A stretch of 64,000 nucleotides of DNA, from NCBI RefSeq assembly GCF_001261775.1, contig NZ_LN868536.1, positions 434,001 through 498,000 of the forward strand, read 5' to 3'. The notes below the pieces were generated by a model. That model made no database searches, had not been told where the DNA came from, and saw nothing but the letters and a program-made list of their open reading frames with translations. A program made the translations under genes and the position numbers. The stretch comes from Anaeromassilibacillus senegalensis. Its GTDB lineage: Bacteria > Bacillota > Clostridia > Oscillospirales > Acutalibacteraceae. Shown one piece after another: positions 41,298 through 49,577 of this stretch. Each line of letters opens with the position of its first letter. Positions within the stretch are counted from its first letter, which is position 1.

Positions 41298-43694
41298 ATG
41301 AGAAAAAAGAAAGATATGGTGCAAGCGGACACAACCGATGCCGTTCAGGAATATTGTGAGCGGTTTGAGCCGGAGTATGCAACCGGATTAAATCAATTGC
41401 AGGTGCAGATGCGCCAACAGCAGGGGCTGACAAACGGAGATGGAGAAATAAAAACCAAAACCGTTGGACAGATCATCCGGGATAACCTGATTACGCCGTT
41501 TAATATTTTAAATATTATTCTGGCGTCGATGGTGTTCCTGGTTGGCTCATACAAAAACCTGCTATTTATGGGCGTTGTAATTTCCAATACGCTGATCGGT
41601 GCGTTTCAGGAAATCCGGGCCAAAAAGACGATTGACAAATTGTCGCTGATTGCAGCGCCGAAGGCGAAGGTCGTGCGCGAGGGGGAAGAGTACAGCCTGC
41701 CAGTGGAAGAGCTAGTGCTGGACGACATCCTGCTGTTGTCCGCGGGCAATCAGGTCTGTGCGGACTGCGTTGTGGCGGTGGGGGAATGCGAGGTCAACGA
41801 GTCGCTGCTGACCGGGGAGAGCGACCCGGTGGTCAAGCGCCCGGGTGACCTGCTGTACTCCGGCAGCTTCATCGTCAGCGGGGACTGCCGGGCGCAGGTG
41901 GAGCACGTCGGCGCGGATAACTACGCCTCGCAGATCACCAATAACGCCAAATACATGAAAAAGCCGAACTCGGAAATCATGACCAGCATTAACAAAATCA
42001 TTAAGATTTTGGGATTTGCGATCATCCCGGTCGGCGTGGCTCTGTTTTACAAGCAATATATTTTGACCGCCCAGCCATTTGACCAGGCGGTGGTCAGCAC
42101 CGTCGCGGCGCTGATCGGCATGATTCCGGAGGGGCTCGTCCTGCTGACCAGTGTCGTGCTTGCGGTCAGTGTAATCCGCCTTTCCCGTTATAATGCTTTG
42201 GTACAGGACCTGTACTCGATTGAAACGCTGGCGCGTGTGGACACCCTCTGCCTGGATAAGACGGGCACCATCACGGAAGGAACCATGCAGGTGGACGGCA
42301 TTGAGCCGCTTTGTCCGATCACCCGCACGGAAACGGAGGATGCCATTGCCGCCGTGACGCACGCGCTCAACGACAGCAACCCGACCTTTATGGCGCTGAA
42401 AGAGGTCGGTTCCTCTGTGCCGGAGTGGGAATGCACCGGTCAGGTGCCGTTTTCCTCCGCACGTAAGTGGAGCGGCGCGTCGTTTGAGCGGGTCGGTACG
42501 TTTGTAATCGGCGCGGCGGAATTCGTTTTAAAAGAGCAGTTTGAAACGCTGCGTGAAAAAGTGGAAGAGTATTCGGCGCAGGGACAGCGCGTGCTGCTGC
42601 TGGCACATTCTGCTGAACCGTTCCGGGAGAAAGAGCTGCCAGAGCACCTGGCGCCGCTCGCGCTGCTCCTGCTGAGTGATAAAATCCGCGACAACGCGCG
42701 GGAAACCCTGGAATACTTTGCGGACCAGGATGTGGACATCAAGGTGATTTCGGGTGACAATGCGGTTACGGTGGCCAACATTGCCAAAAAAGCGGGCTTG
42801 CAGCGGGCGGACCACTATGTGGACGCGACGACATTAAAGACCTATGAGGATATCCAGGATGCGGCGGAAAAATATGCGGTTTTTGGACGCGTGACGCCGC
42901 AGCAGAAATTGGATCTGGTCAAAGCGCTGAAGGAAAAAAAGCACACGGTCGCGATGACCGGGGACGGCGTCAACGATGTTCTGGCGCTCAAGGAGAGCGA
43001 TTGCAGCATTGCGATGGCCTCGGGCAGCGACGCGGCCCGCACGGTTTCTCAATTGGTGCTGCTGGATTCCAATTTTGCGAGCATGCCGCGCATTGTGCGG
43101 GAAGGAAGGCGCTCGATCAACAACCTGCAGCGTTCTTCCTCTTTGTTTCTGGTAAAATCCATTTTCTCTACAATCATTGCCGTTTGCTTTATCTTTTTGC
43201 AGAGCCCGTATCCGTTCCAGCCGATTCAGTTTACACTGATTAATACCTTTACCATCGGGATTCCGTCCTTTATCCTGGCGCTGGAGCCGAACAAGGAGCG
43301 GATACGCGGGAGATTTATTGTCAACGTAATCAAGAAATCCCTGCCCGGCGCGCTGACTATGGTGGCAAATATTCTGCTGTTGACAGGCGTTTCCCTGTTC
43401 CTGGGCTTTACAGACCAGCAGATCTCCACACTGGCGGTCATTCTGACCGGCTTTACAGGGCTGCTTACCTTATTAAAGGTGTGTTTGCCGTTCAACCTGC
43501 TGCGCGGCGCGCTGTATGTCTTTTTGGCCTCCGGCTTTATTTTGGCAATGCTGTTTTTCCGGCCGCTGTTCTCGTTGGTGGGGCTTACGGCCCCGATGGT
43601 CATTGTGCTGGTGCCGCTGCTCATCTTTGCCGTGTGCATGATGAGCGTTGTCCTGCATGTGGTCGAAAAAATTGTCATGCGCAATGCAGAGTAA
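41298..43694 (+). CDS. Cation-transporting P-type ATPase (CtpE-like)
   Basis: A 798-aa P-type ATPase of the HAD superfamily. Visible motifs: LLTGESDPV actuator loop (~residue 172), IPEGL in membrane helix 4 (~276), phosphorylated Asp in CLDKTGTIT (~319), and the hinge TGDGVNDVLALKESD (~553). Membrane segments lie at ~63-105, ~240-300 and ~620-790. There is no N-terminal metal-binding domain, which argues against copper or cadmium export. The sequence is closest in layout to the CtpE group, linked to calcium uptake in mycobacteria; the ion here is inferred. The ATG is preceded by AAAAGGAG. Confidence 0.87.
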   Translation: MRKKKDMVQADTTDAVQEYCERFEPEYATGLNQLQVQMRQQQGLTNGDGEIKTKTVGQIIRDNLITPFNILNIILASMVFLVGSYKNLLFMGVVISNTLIGAFQEIRAKKTIDKLSLIAAPKAKVVREGEEYSLPVEELVLDDILLLSAGNQVCADCVVAVGECEVNESLLTGESDPVVKRPGDLLYSGSFIVSGDCRAQVEHVGADNYASQITNNAKYMKKPNSEIMTSINKIIKILGFAIIPVGVALFYKQYILTAQPFDQAVVSTVAALIGMIPEGLVLLTSVVLAVSVIRLSRYNALVQDLYSIETLARVDTLCLDKTGTITEGTMQVDGIEPLCPITRTETEDAIAAVTHALNDSNPTFMALKEVGSSVPEWECTGQVPFSSARKWSGASFERVGTFVIGAAEFVLKEQFETLREKVEEYSAQGQRVLLLAHSAEPFREKELPEHLAPLALLLLSDKIRDNARETLEYFADQDVDIKVISGDNAVTVANIAKKAGLQRADHYVDATTLKTYEDIQDAAEKYAVFGRVTPQQKLDLVKALKEKKHTVAMTGDGVNDVLALKESDCSIAMASGSDAARTVSQLVLLDSNFASMPRIVREGRRSINNLQRSSSLFLVKSIFSTIIAVCFIFLQSPYPFQPIQFTLINTFTIGIPSFILALEPNKERIRGRFIVNVIKKSLPGALTMVANILLLTGVSLFLGFTDQQISTLAVILTGFTGLLTLLKVCLPFNLLRGALYVFLASGFILAMLFFRPLFSLVGLTAPMVIVLVPLLIFAVCMMSVVLHVVEKIVMRNAE

Positions 43695-43707
43695 AATGCA
43701 ATAAAAA

Positions 43708-43736
43708 GGAGCCTGCCGGGTCATCCCGCAGGCTCC
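43708..43736. terminator. Bidirectional terminator overlapping the end of the serine hydrolase gene
   Basis: GGAGCCTGCCGGG and the complementary TCCCGCAGGCTCC form a 13-bp stem. On the minus strand it runs into TTTTTATTG. The arm 43724-43736 encodes the last codons (Q-E-P-A-G) of the convergent hydrolase gene. Confidence 0.8.
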
Positions 43737-44767
43737 TGATTGTTTTGTGAGAAGCGTTCGATCGCTTCGGAAATCTCTGTAAAAGGAATGTAGTCTGCCT
43801 CCTGGTACGCGTTGTCGTCGCTGTGGCCTCGGTTGGTGCATACCGCGAGAATGTACGGCTCCGGCGCGTAGACAATGGCCATGTCGTGCATGGCGCCGTC
43901 CCAGGAACCGAGTTTCCGTGCCATGGGGTAATGCGACTGCAGCATGGGCTGTTCCGTATGGAGCAGGTCCTCTTTGAATTTCTTTGCGTTCGGCGCGTCG
44001 CTTTCGATGTAGGCATAGATGTTTTCCATGAGTATGCCGGCGTCGTGGGCGGTGATGCTGCCCCGGATAACCGATACTTCCATGGAGTCCACGCAGGCTT
44101 CATTTTCCAGACCCAGCGTACGGACAAATTCCAGAAAGCCGTCGATCGGATAAAATTCCCGCACCATCCGGAAGGCGGTGTTATTGCTGTAGCGAATCAT
44201 AACCTCCAGCAGGTCGCCCAGGGTATAAACACGTTCATCAGACTTTTGAAACAGAATATTCTGGTCTCCCTGGTTGTAAGCCGTTTTATAAGGATAAGTT
44301 TGCGAGAGGTCGCAGAGGCCCTCGTCCGCCATCTGGTAGATGTATAAGGCATAGGGCGCTTTTACAATACTGGCGATGTAGTATTCGGAATTTGCCGCAT
44401 ACTCATAAACGTCCCCATGCACCAGGCTTTTATAGTAGACGGAAACGCCCCGTCCGTAGGAAGCGATCAACTCGTCCAATTCTTGCCGCTCCGCTTCAGT
44501 AAGGCTGAATATGGGAGCAGAGGAATCCTCTGACGATTCTTCCACAGGCGGATCAGAGGAGACGGCGGACGAAAGCGCATGTTCCAGCTGTTCTGTTTGC
44601 AGTTCCAAGCTGGGAATTTGGGACCGGAGCTCATTCAGAGAGTCGGTTACGGTTCCCGCCGGAACAGATTGTCTCTCCATCGCGGCAATACAGGGATAGG
44701 CCAAAAGGCAAAGCGCCGTCAAAGGAAGAAGGACCGCCAGCTTCCACCATCTATGTTTTTTGTGCAT
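43721..44767 (-). CDS. Exported serine hydrolase, class A beta-lactamase-like fold
   Basis: A 348-aa protein with an N-terminal membrane anchor or signal (~8-28), a Ser/Glu-rich spacer (~60-85) and a beta-lactamase-type domain (~95-340). The catalytic motifs are recognisable: S-I-V-K (SxxK, ~132), S-N-N (SDN-like, ~193) and K-L-G-S (KTG-like, ~287). The Glu166-type omega loop is not evident. It resembles the many uncharacterised cell-surface serine hydrolases of Clostridia and is probably not a resistance enzyme. The ATG follows AAAGGAG. It is convergent with the P-type ATPase. Confidence 0.78.
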   Translation of the reverse strand: MHKKHRWWKLAVLLPLTALCLLAYPCIAAMERQSVPAGTVTDSLNELRSQIPSLELQTEQLEHALSSAVSSDPPVEESSEDSSAPIFSLTEAERQELDELIASYGRGVSVYYKSLVHGDVYEYAANSEYYIASIVKAPYALYIYQMADEGLCDLSQTYPYKTAYNQGDQNILFQKSDERVYTLGDLLEVMIRYSNNTAFRMVREFYPIDGFLEFVRTLGLENEACVDSMEVSVIRGSITAHDAGILMENIYAYIESDAPNAKKFKEDLLHTEQPMLQSHYPMARKLGSWDGAMHDMAIVYAPEPYILAVCTNRGHSDDNAYQEADYIPFTEISEAIERFSQNNQEPAG

Positions 44768-44851
44768 ACGCTTCTCCTTTCAAACGTTTTGGCTTTTTAT
44801 TTTACTCTATTTCCGCATACTTTGCAAGAAAACCGTGTCGTGTGATTGCGT

Positions 44852-44880
44852 TTGCTTTTGCACAGGACATGTGATAAAAT
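44852..44880 (+). promoter_or_regulatory. Promoter of the pgeF-radical SAM pair
   Basis: TTGCTT (44852-44857) and TAAAAT (44875-44880) are 17 bp apart, with an extended -10 TGA. It lies 36 bp before the pgeF start codon. Confidence 0.55.
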
Positions 44881-44915
44881 GCAGACAATCTTTATTTGAT
44901 TTTGGAGGAATATAC

Positions 44916-45770
44916 ATGGAATCCAGCCATGCAGAAAATATGATGCTCCGCAACAATTGCGGGGTTTCTTTTTTGACCTTTCCCAGCTTTTCCGCGTTTC
45001 CTTTTATCAACCATGCGTTTTCCACACGCGTCGGCGGCGTCAGCCAGGCGGAGTTTTCATCCATGAACCTGAGCTTTGGCCGGGGCGATGCAGAGGAAAA
45101 TGTTATGAAAAATTACCGCCTCTTTTGCAATGCAGCCGGGTTTCCTTTCGACTCCCTGACAGCTTCCGCGCAGGACCATCATACAGTCGTGCGGCGTGTG
45201 ACAAAAGAAGACCGCGGTGTGGGGATTTATAAACCGAAGGACAGAGCGAGCGTGGACGGCTTGCTCACAAATGAGCCGGGGGTCACGCTGGTGACCTATT
45301 ACGCCGATTGCGTCCCACTCTATTTTCTGGACCCGGTGCGGCGCGCCATTGGACTGGCGCATGCCGGCTGGCGCGGAACGGTTGCCGGGATGGGCCAGAA
45401 GATGGTAGAAGCGATGCAGAGGGAATTCGGCAGCGATCCGCGGGATTTGATTGCTGCGGTAGGCCCTTCCATCGGCCCCTGTTGCTATGAGGTGGACAGT
45501 CCGGTGGCGGACGCGTTTGCAGCGCATCCGGAGTGGCAGCCCGAAACGCTGCTGAAAGATTGCGAAGCGGGGAAATACATGCTTGATCTATGGGAGGCCA
45601 ACCGTCGTATTTTATGCAGTGCTGGTGTACTGCCGGAGCATATCACCGTTGCAAAGCTGTGTACCCGATGCCATGCAGACTGGCTCTACTCTCACCGGGC
45701 GAGCGGCGGAAAGCGGGGCGGCTTGGCCGCGTTTTTATGCCTGAAGGAGGATACCATATGCCGGACTTAA
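44916..45770 (+). CDS. pgeF: Peptidoglycan editing factor / purine nucleoside phosphorylase LACC1 (YfiH/YlmD family)
   Basis: A 284-aa cytoplasmic protein of the DUF152/laccase-domain family. Landmarks are NHAFSTRVGGVSQAEFSSMN (~29-48), Q-D-H at ~85, the YYADCVPLYFLD strand with metal-binding Cys (~130), GLAHAGWRGT with the metal His (~147), and VGPSIGPCCYEV (~185). Members hydrolyse misincorporated Ser from UDP-MurNAc peptides or act as purine nucleoside phosphorylases. The start at 44916 follows GGAGG; an in-frame ATG at 44760 lies within the divergent upstream gene. It overlaps the next gene by 13 bp. Confidence 0.85.
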   Translation: MESSHAENMMLRNNCGVSFLTFPSFSAFPFINHAFSTRVGGVSQAEFSSMNLSFGRGDAEENVMKNYRLFCNAAGFPFDSLTASAQDHHTVVRRVTKEDRGVGIYKPKDRASVDGLLTNEPGVTLVTYYADCVPLYFLDPVRRAIGLAHAGWRGTVAGMGQKMVEAMQREFGSDPRDLIAAVGPSIGPCCYEVDSPVADAFAAHPEWQPETLLKDCEAGKYMLDLWEANRRILCSAGVLPEHITVAKLCTRCHADWLYSHRASGGKRGGLAAFLCLKEDTICRT

Positions 45771-46657
45771 TTGAGTCCTGCCGCGTTTGCCCGCGTGCCT
45801 GCGGGGTGCGTCGGGAAGCGGACAAGGGAAACGGCTTTTGCAGACGGGGCGCGGAACCGGAGGTTGCCCGCGCGGCGCTGCATTTTTGGGAGGAACCCTG
45901 CATCAGCGGTACGAGAGGCTCCGGGACGGTCTTTTTTACTGGTTGTTCCCTGCAGTGTGTGTACTGCCAGAATTATGAAATCAGCGCGGAACATAAAATT
46001 GGAAAAACGGTCACGGCACAGGAGCTTTCCGATCTTTTCTTCCGCCTGGTGGAGCAGGGCGCGCACAACATCAACTTGGTCAATCCCACGCATTTCGCAC
46101 CGGGAATCGCGGAGGCACTTCGGTTGCGTCCGCTTCCGGTTCCAGTGGTATATAATTCCGGAGGATATGAAAGTTTGGAGACGCTCCGCATGCTGGATGG
46201 CCTGGTCGACATTTATCTGCCGGATTTTAAATATATGGATGCGGAACTGGCCGGCCGGTGGTCCGGCGCGCGCGATTACCCGGAGCGGGCGAAAGAAACC
46301 GTTCTGGAAATGGCGCGGCAGACAGGTCCGGTTGTTTTTGATGAAGATGGCATCTTGCAGCGCGGTACCATTGTCCGCCACTTGATTTTACCCGGGCACA
46401 CGCGCAATTCCATTGCGGTCCTGGATTGGTTGGCGGAGAACCTGCCGGCGGGCGTTCAGGTTAGTCTGATGGCGCAATATGTGCCCTGCGGAAGAGCGGC
46501 GGAATTTCCGGAGATCAACCGGCGCATTACCCGACGGGAATATGAGAAAGTCCAGCAGCATTTGTTTCTGCTGGGACTGGACGGCTATGTGCAGGAATTG
46601 CAATCCGCAAAAAAGGATTTTATCCCGCCGTTCAATTTGGAAGGCGTATCCCCTTGA
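45758..46657 (+). CDS. Radical SAM protein, PflA-like (COG1313 type)
   Basis: A 299-aa enzyme. A first cysteine group, C-R-V-C-P-R-A-C (~8-15), precedes the radical SAM cluster C-S-L-Q-C-V-Y-C (~66-73), which uses CxxxCxxC to bind the SAM-coordinating 4Fe-4S centre. YLPDFKYMD (~153) and the ILPGHTRNS segment (~212) are typical of the pyruvate formate-lyase-activase-like family. The substrate is unknown. Translation is coupled to pgeF: GAAGGAGG inside the end of pgeF drives its ATG. An oxygen-sensitive enzyme fits an anaerobe. Confidence 0.85.
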   Translation: MPDLIESCRVCPRACGVRREADKGNGFCRRGAEPEVARAALHFWEEPCISGTRGSGTVFFTGCSLQCVYCQNYEISAEHKIGKTVTAQELSDLFFRLVEQGAHNINLVNPTHFAPGIAEALRLRPLPVPVVYNSGGYESLETLRMLDGLVDIYLPDFKYMDAELAGRWSGARDYPERAKETVLEMARQTGPVVFDEDGILQRGTIVRHLILPGHTRNSIAVLDWLAENLPAGVQVSLMAQYVPCGRAAEFPEINRRITRREYEKVQQHLFLLGLDGYVQELQSAKKDFIPPFNLEGVSP

Positions 46658-46682
46658 CAAATTGATACGATGTGAATATGAT
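46654..46682 (+). promoter_or_regulatory. Promoter of the HlyIII-family gene
   Basis: TTGACA (46654-46659) and TATGAT (46677-46682) are 17 bp apart. The -35 box overlaps the stop codon of the radical SAM gene, so the two transcription units abut without a terminator. Confidence 0.75.
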
Positions 46683-46731
46683 TATATCTGGTTTTAAAAA
46701 CGATGTAACACTTGGGTGAAAGGGTGATTGT

Positions 46732-47421
46732 ATGGCAAACTGGAGTCCTGCCCGAAGAATCGAACGCAGAGTCAGAAGAAGGAAACGGCTGGAGCTGCCC
46801 AGTTACACAACGGCGGAAGAGATTTGGAACGCGATTTCCCACGGTGTCGGTGCAATTTTTGCCGTGGTGGCGCTGATTGTTCTGCTGGTACAGGCGCCGC
46901 ATAACGTATTGACGATGGTCAGCGTGTCTATCTACGGCGGAACGCTGTTTTTGCTGTATACTGTTTCAACGGTCTATCATTCACTGGGAATCGGAAGAGC
47001 TAAAAAGGTGTTTCAGGTGCTGGACCACTGCACAATTTATCTGTTGATTGCGGGGACCTACACGCCGATTACGCTGCTCTGTATGGGCGGGACAATCGGA
47101 TGGGTGCTGTTCTGGTTTGTCTGGGGCGTCGCGCTGTTGGGCATCCTGCTCAATGCAATTGACATGAAGCGCTTTAAAGTGATTTCCATGATCTGTTACA
47201 TCGGTCTCGGCTGGTGTGTGATCTTTTTCATAAAGCCGCTGATTGAAAAGCTGGATACCGTTTCTCTGATTTTGTTAGTGATCGGCGGTGTGCTCTATAC
47301 CGTGGGTGCAATTATCTACGGCAAGGGACGTACCGTAAAATACATGCATTCCGTCTGGCATTTCTTTTGCGTTGCAGGGAGTTTCTTTCATTTTTTGGTT
47401 GTTTATAACGTTGCTGTGTGA
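46732..47421 (+). CDS. Hemolysin III / PAQR-family membrane protein
   Basis: A 229-aa protein with seven membrane segments and the family's metal-site residues: N-A-I-S-H-G (~38), V-Y-H-S (~83) and the C-terminal H-S-V-W-H-F-F (~210-216). Bacterial HlyIII proteins belong to the CREST/PAQR superfamily of putative zinc-dependent hydrolases. Their link with haemolysis is weak, and a role in membrane lipid homeostasis is more likely. A GGGTG lies before the ATG. The tandem hairpin repeats start 68 bp after its stop. Confidence 0.85.
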   Translation: MANWSPARRIERRVRRRKRLELPSYTTAEEIWNAISHGVGAIFAVVALIVLLVQAPHNVLTMVSVSIYGGTLFLLYTVSTVYHSLGIGRAKKVFQVLDHCTIYLLIAGTYTPITLLCMGGTIGWVLFWFVWGVALLGILLNAIDMKRFKVISMICYIGLGWCVIFFIKPLIEKLDTVSLILLVIGGVLYTVGAIIYGKGRTVKYMHSVWHFFCVAGSFFHFLVVYNVAV

Positions 47422-47489
47422 AAGCGCAGAAGATTCTTCGTTCAAAATTTACAATTCCTTTAATTATCCCCGGCTGTACTGCGGTATAA

Positions 47490-47580
47490 TAACCTCACGG
47501 CGTTACCAAAATCGGAGATTTTGACGCCTGAGAGAACATTGTTCCGTTGTGAAGGAGGCTGCGCCTCTTTAATGGAATAA
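47490..47580 (+). repeat. Tandem hairpin repeat, copy 1
   Basis: A 91-bp unit in an array of three full copies, one partial copy and a short fragment. It begins at TAACCTCACGGCGT and holds two hairpins. The long one pairs CTCA/TGAG, GGCGT/ACGCC and CAAAATC/GATTTTG around a 3-nt loop with a fixed TAC bulge. The short one pairs GAGGC/GCCTC. The unit ends ATGGAATAA. The 530-bp gap 47422-47951 otherwise contains no gene. Confidence 0.88.
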
Positions 47581-47670
47581 TAACCTCACGGCGTTACCAA
47601 AATCGGAGATTTTGACGCCTGAGAGAACATTGTTCCGTTGTGAAGGAGGCTGCGCCTCTTAATGGAATAA
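47581..47670 (+). repeat. Tandem hairpin repeat, copy 2
   Basis: A 90-bp unit identical to copy 1 except for one missing T in the T run after GCGCCTC. Near-identity points to recent amplification. Confidence 0.88.
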
Positions 47671-47760
47671 TAACCTCACGGCGTTACCAAAATCAGAGAT
47701 TTTGACGCCTGAGAGAACATTGTTCCGTTGTGAAGGAGGCTGCGCCTCTTAATGGAATAA
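47671..47760 (+). repeat. Tandem hairpin repeat, copy 3
   Basis: A 90-bp unit differing from copy 2 by one base, in the hairpin loop (GGA becomes AGA). The stems are unchanged. Confidence 0.88.
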
Positions 47761-47812
47761 TAACCTCACGGCGTTAGCGGAAGCAGAGCTTCCGACGCCT
47801 GAGAGAACATTG
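47761..47812 (+). repeat. Tandem hairpin repeat, diverged partial copy 4
   Basis: It keeps the first hairpin but its inner stem is CGGAAGC/GCTTCCG instead of CAAAATC/GATTTTG. Three base pairs changed on both sides, so pairing is kept. The second hairpin is missing. A further 13-bp fragment (AATAACCTCACGG) sits at 47886-47898 before the lipase gene. Confidence 0.85.
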
Positions 47813-47951
47813 AATCATGCCAACCCGATAAAGTATGTGAAATTGCAGTGGTCCTGTAAATTGCGCAGAAGAACAGGCATGATTGAATAACCTCACGGTA
47901 TGATAAAACCACAGCCCAATCGGGGATAAGTTTAGAAGGAGGTTTCCAGGG

Positions 47952-48914
47952 ATGGAACTGTTGCAGAGAGAAATGTCCTTCGAGTCCTGTGCAGACGACG
48001 AACGCATTTTTGTACGAATTGTTGAGCCCGTCGACCGGGAAGACGTGAAAGCAGTTTTGCAAATCGCGCACGGGATGGCGGAGCACAGTCTTTTATACAT
48101 GGATTTTGCCAGATATATGGCGTCAAAAGGGTTTGCCGTGGCGGTCAACGACCACTTGGGGCACGGAAAGAGCGTCTCCAAGGGCGGTTCGTACGGATAC
48201 TTTGGAGAGGGTGGATATCAAAATCTTTTGACGGACATGCACAAGCTGCATGATATTATGCACCGGGATTACCCCTATGTGCCGTATTTGCTGCTGGGAC
48301 ACAGTATGGGATCGTTCCTGTCGCGCGCGTATTCTGTGCTGTATCCCAACGATTTGTCGGGGATTGCCTATCTTGGCACCTGCGGCAGCCAGCGGAAAAG
48401 TATGCTGGCGGGGCAGCGCACTTTTGCGGAAGCGCGAATCAAGAAGCTGGGACCAAAGGCGCACGACGCCATTTTTGCAAAGCTTTCCACCGGGCGGTTC
48501 AATCAGGCGTTTGCGCCGAACCGTACAGCCAACGACTGGCTCAGCCGGGATGAGGCGGAGGTGGACCGGTACACCAACGACCCGCTCTGCGGATTTGATC
48601 TCACGATTTCCGGTTACCGGGATATTCTGGACCTGCAAGCGCTGATTGGAACGGCAAAATGGTTCCGTGCGGTGCCGCATATTCCCATTTTGCTGATGGC
48701 GGGAGAGCAGGACCCCGTGGGAAACAACGGAAAGGGCGTCCGGCAGGTTGCGCATCGTCTTGTTAAAACCGGACACGATGTGCATCTGGTTCTGTATCCG
48801 GAGGCGCGCCACGTGGTGCTCTGCGAGAGCAACAAGCAGCAGGTATATGAAGACATTTGCGGGTTTATGGAAGCCGCGGTCCGCCAGACAAAGGCGAAAG
48901 AGAATGCGTCGTAA
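47952..48914 (+). CDS. Alpha/beta hydrolase, monoacylglycerol lipase / lysophospholipase-like
   Basis: A 320-aa cytoplasmic serine hydrolase of the S33/Hydrolase_4 group. The oxyanion segment IAHGMAEHS (~38-46), NDHLGHGKS (~66-74), nucleophile elbow L-G-H-S-M-G-S (Ser ~118), Asp in LLMAGEQDPVG (~256) and His in EARHVVL (~286) form a complete catalytic set. Members release fatty acids from monoacylglycerols or lysophospholipids. AGAAGGAGG precedes the start. The tandem hairpin repeats lie directly upstream and may form part of its leader. Confidence 0.87.
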   Translation: MELLQREMSFESCADDERIFVRIVEPVDREDVKAVLQIAHGMAEHSLLYMDFARYMASKGFAVAVNDHLGHGKSVSKGGSYGYFGEGGYQNLLTDMHKLHDIMHRDYPYVPYLLLGHSMGSFLSRAYSVLYPNDLSGIAYLGTCGSQRKSMLAGQRTFAEARIKKLGPKAHDAIFAKLSTGRFNQAFAPNRTANDWLSRDEAEVDRYTNDPLCGFDLTISGYRDILDLQALIGTAKWFRAVPHIPILLMAGEQDPVGNNGKGVRQVAHRLVKTGHDVHLVLYPEARHVVLCESNKQQVYEDICGFMEAAVRQTKAKENAS

Positions 48915-49180
48915 AAAGCGCATAACAAAGAAAATGGTTATGAATTTGAAGGGAGTATACAAAATCAGAAGGAGTGGGTGTGAAACCCCGTGATGATGGC
49001 TTTAAACCGGCGTTTTTTAGGCGTTAAAATTGGTTGCGCTTTGGAAATCGCCGGATTTTTATATTTTGTGTGCAAATTTTAAAGTCTTATATGAATCAAA
49101 AATAGAATTTTATTGGGTCTTATATTATTTTTGTAGAATGCTGTTTTAAAAGCTTTGAACCTCTGTTTTTAATTTTTTAG

Positions 49181-49224
49181 AAAAAGCCAATAAACCGTGT
49201 ATCATCGCGGTTTATTGGCTTTTT
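49181..49224. terminator. Strong bidirectional terminator
   Basis: AAAAAGCCAATAAACCG (49181-49197) pairs perfectly with CGGTTTATTGGCTTTTT (49208-49224). It insulates the lipase gene from the phage-like switch. The AT-rich stretch 48915-49490 otherwise shows no convincing gene. Confidence 0.85.
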
Positions 49225-49394
49225 CTATGTTTGAAATCAAGTTTAAACAGGACAAATTCTATTCTTTGCTTTTTGTGTGAAGAACGTGTTTGACGAAAAA
49301 TTTGATGGGAATCACTTTCTACATAAGAATTCATGTGGATTTTGGGAGCCTTTTTGTCTATGTTGCAATCATCATGCATAGCTTAATGATTGTG

Positions 49395-49400
49395 TATAAT
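49395..49400 (+). promoter_or_regulatory. Possible -10 box for the 28-aa peptide ORF
   Basis: A perfect TATAAT lies about 90 bp before the small ORF at 49491. No good -35 box is seen at the usual distance, so it may need an activator. Confidence 0.35.
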
Positions 49401-49490
49401 ACTCGTAATTTGCGCATAAGGATACATTTATAAGCCATAGCAAACTTAACATGATATCAATAAGGAACCAAATGTGTAAAGGAGCGGAAG

Positions 49491-49577
49491 ATGATGAAAA
49501 TGGCAATGTCGATCAATCCATTTAGACACACTACATATACTATTTTAGGTTTAGGCTCTGGTGGACATATCATCTAA
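49491..49577 (+). CDS. Small peptide ORF (28 aa), convergent with the repressor gene
   Basis: Twenty-eight codons from ATG to TAA, with AAAGGAG ending 6 nt ahead. The peptide starts MMKMAMSINPFRHTTY and ends in a hydrophobic, glycine-rich tail TILGLGSGGHII. Its last 27 bp overlap the 3' end of the XRE repressor gene on the other strand. Short hydrophobic peptides beside HTH regulators can be signalling peptides (Rgg-SHP, PlcR-PapR, arbitrium). It has no clear signal sequence, so this is only a possibility. It could equally be a chance ORF. Confidence 0.4.
   Translation: MMKMAMSINPFRHTTYTILGLGSGGHII

Noticed and set aside
47490..47812. CRISPR array
   Set aside because: The units abut directly with no variable spacers, and each unit is ~90 bp with internal hairpins.
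48979..49026. GTG-initiated 15-codon ORF with AAGGAG after the lipase gene
   Set aside because: Short, and the sequence behind it decays into AT-rich DNA; could be a broken gene start but nothing confirms it.
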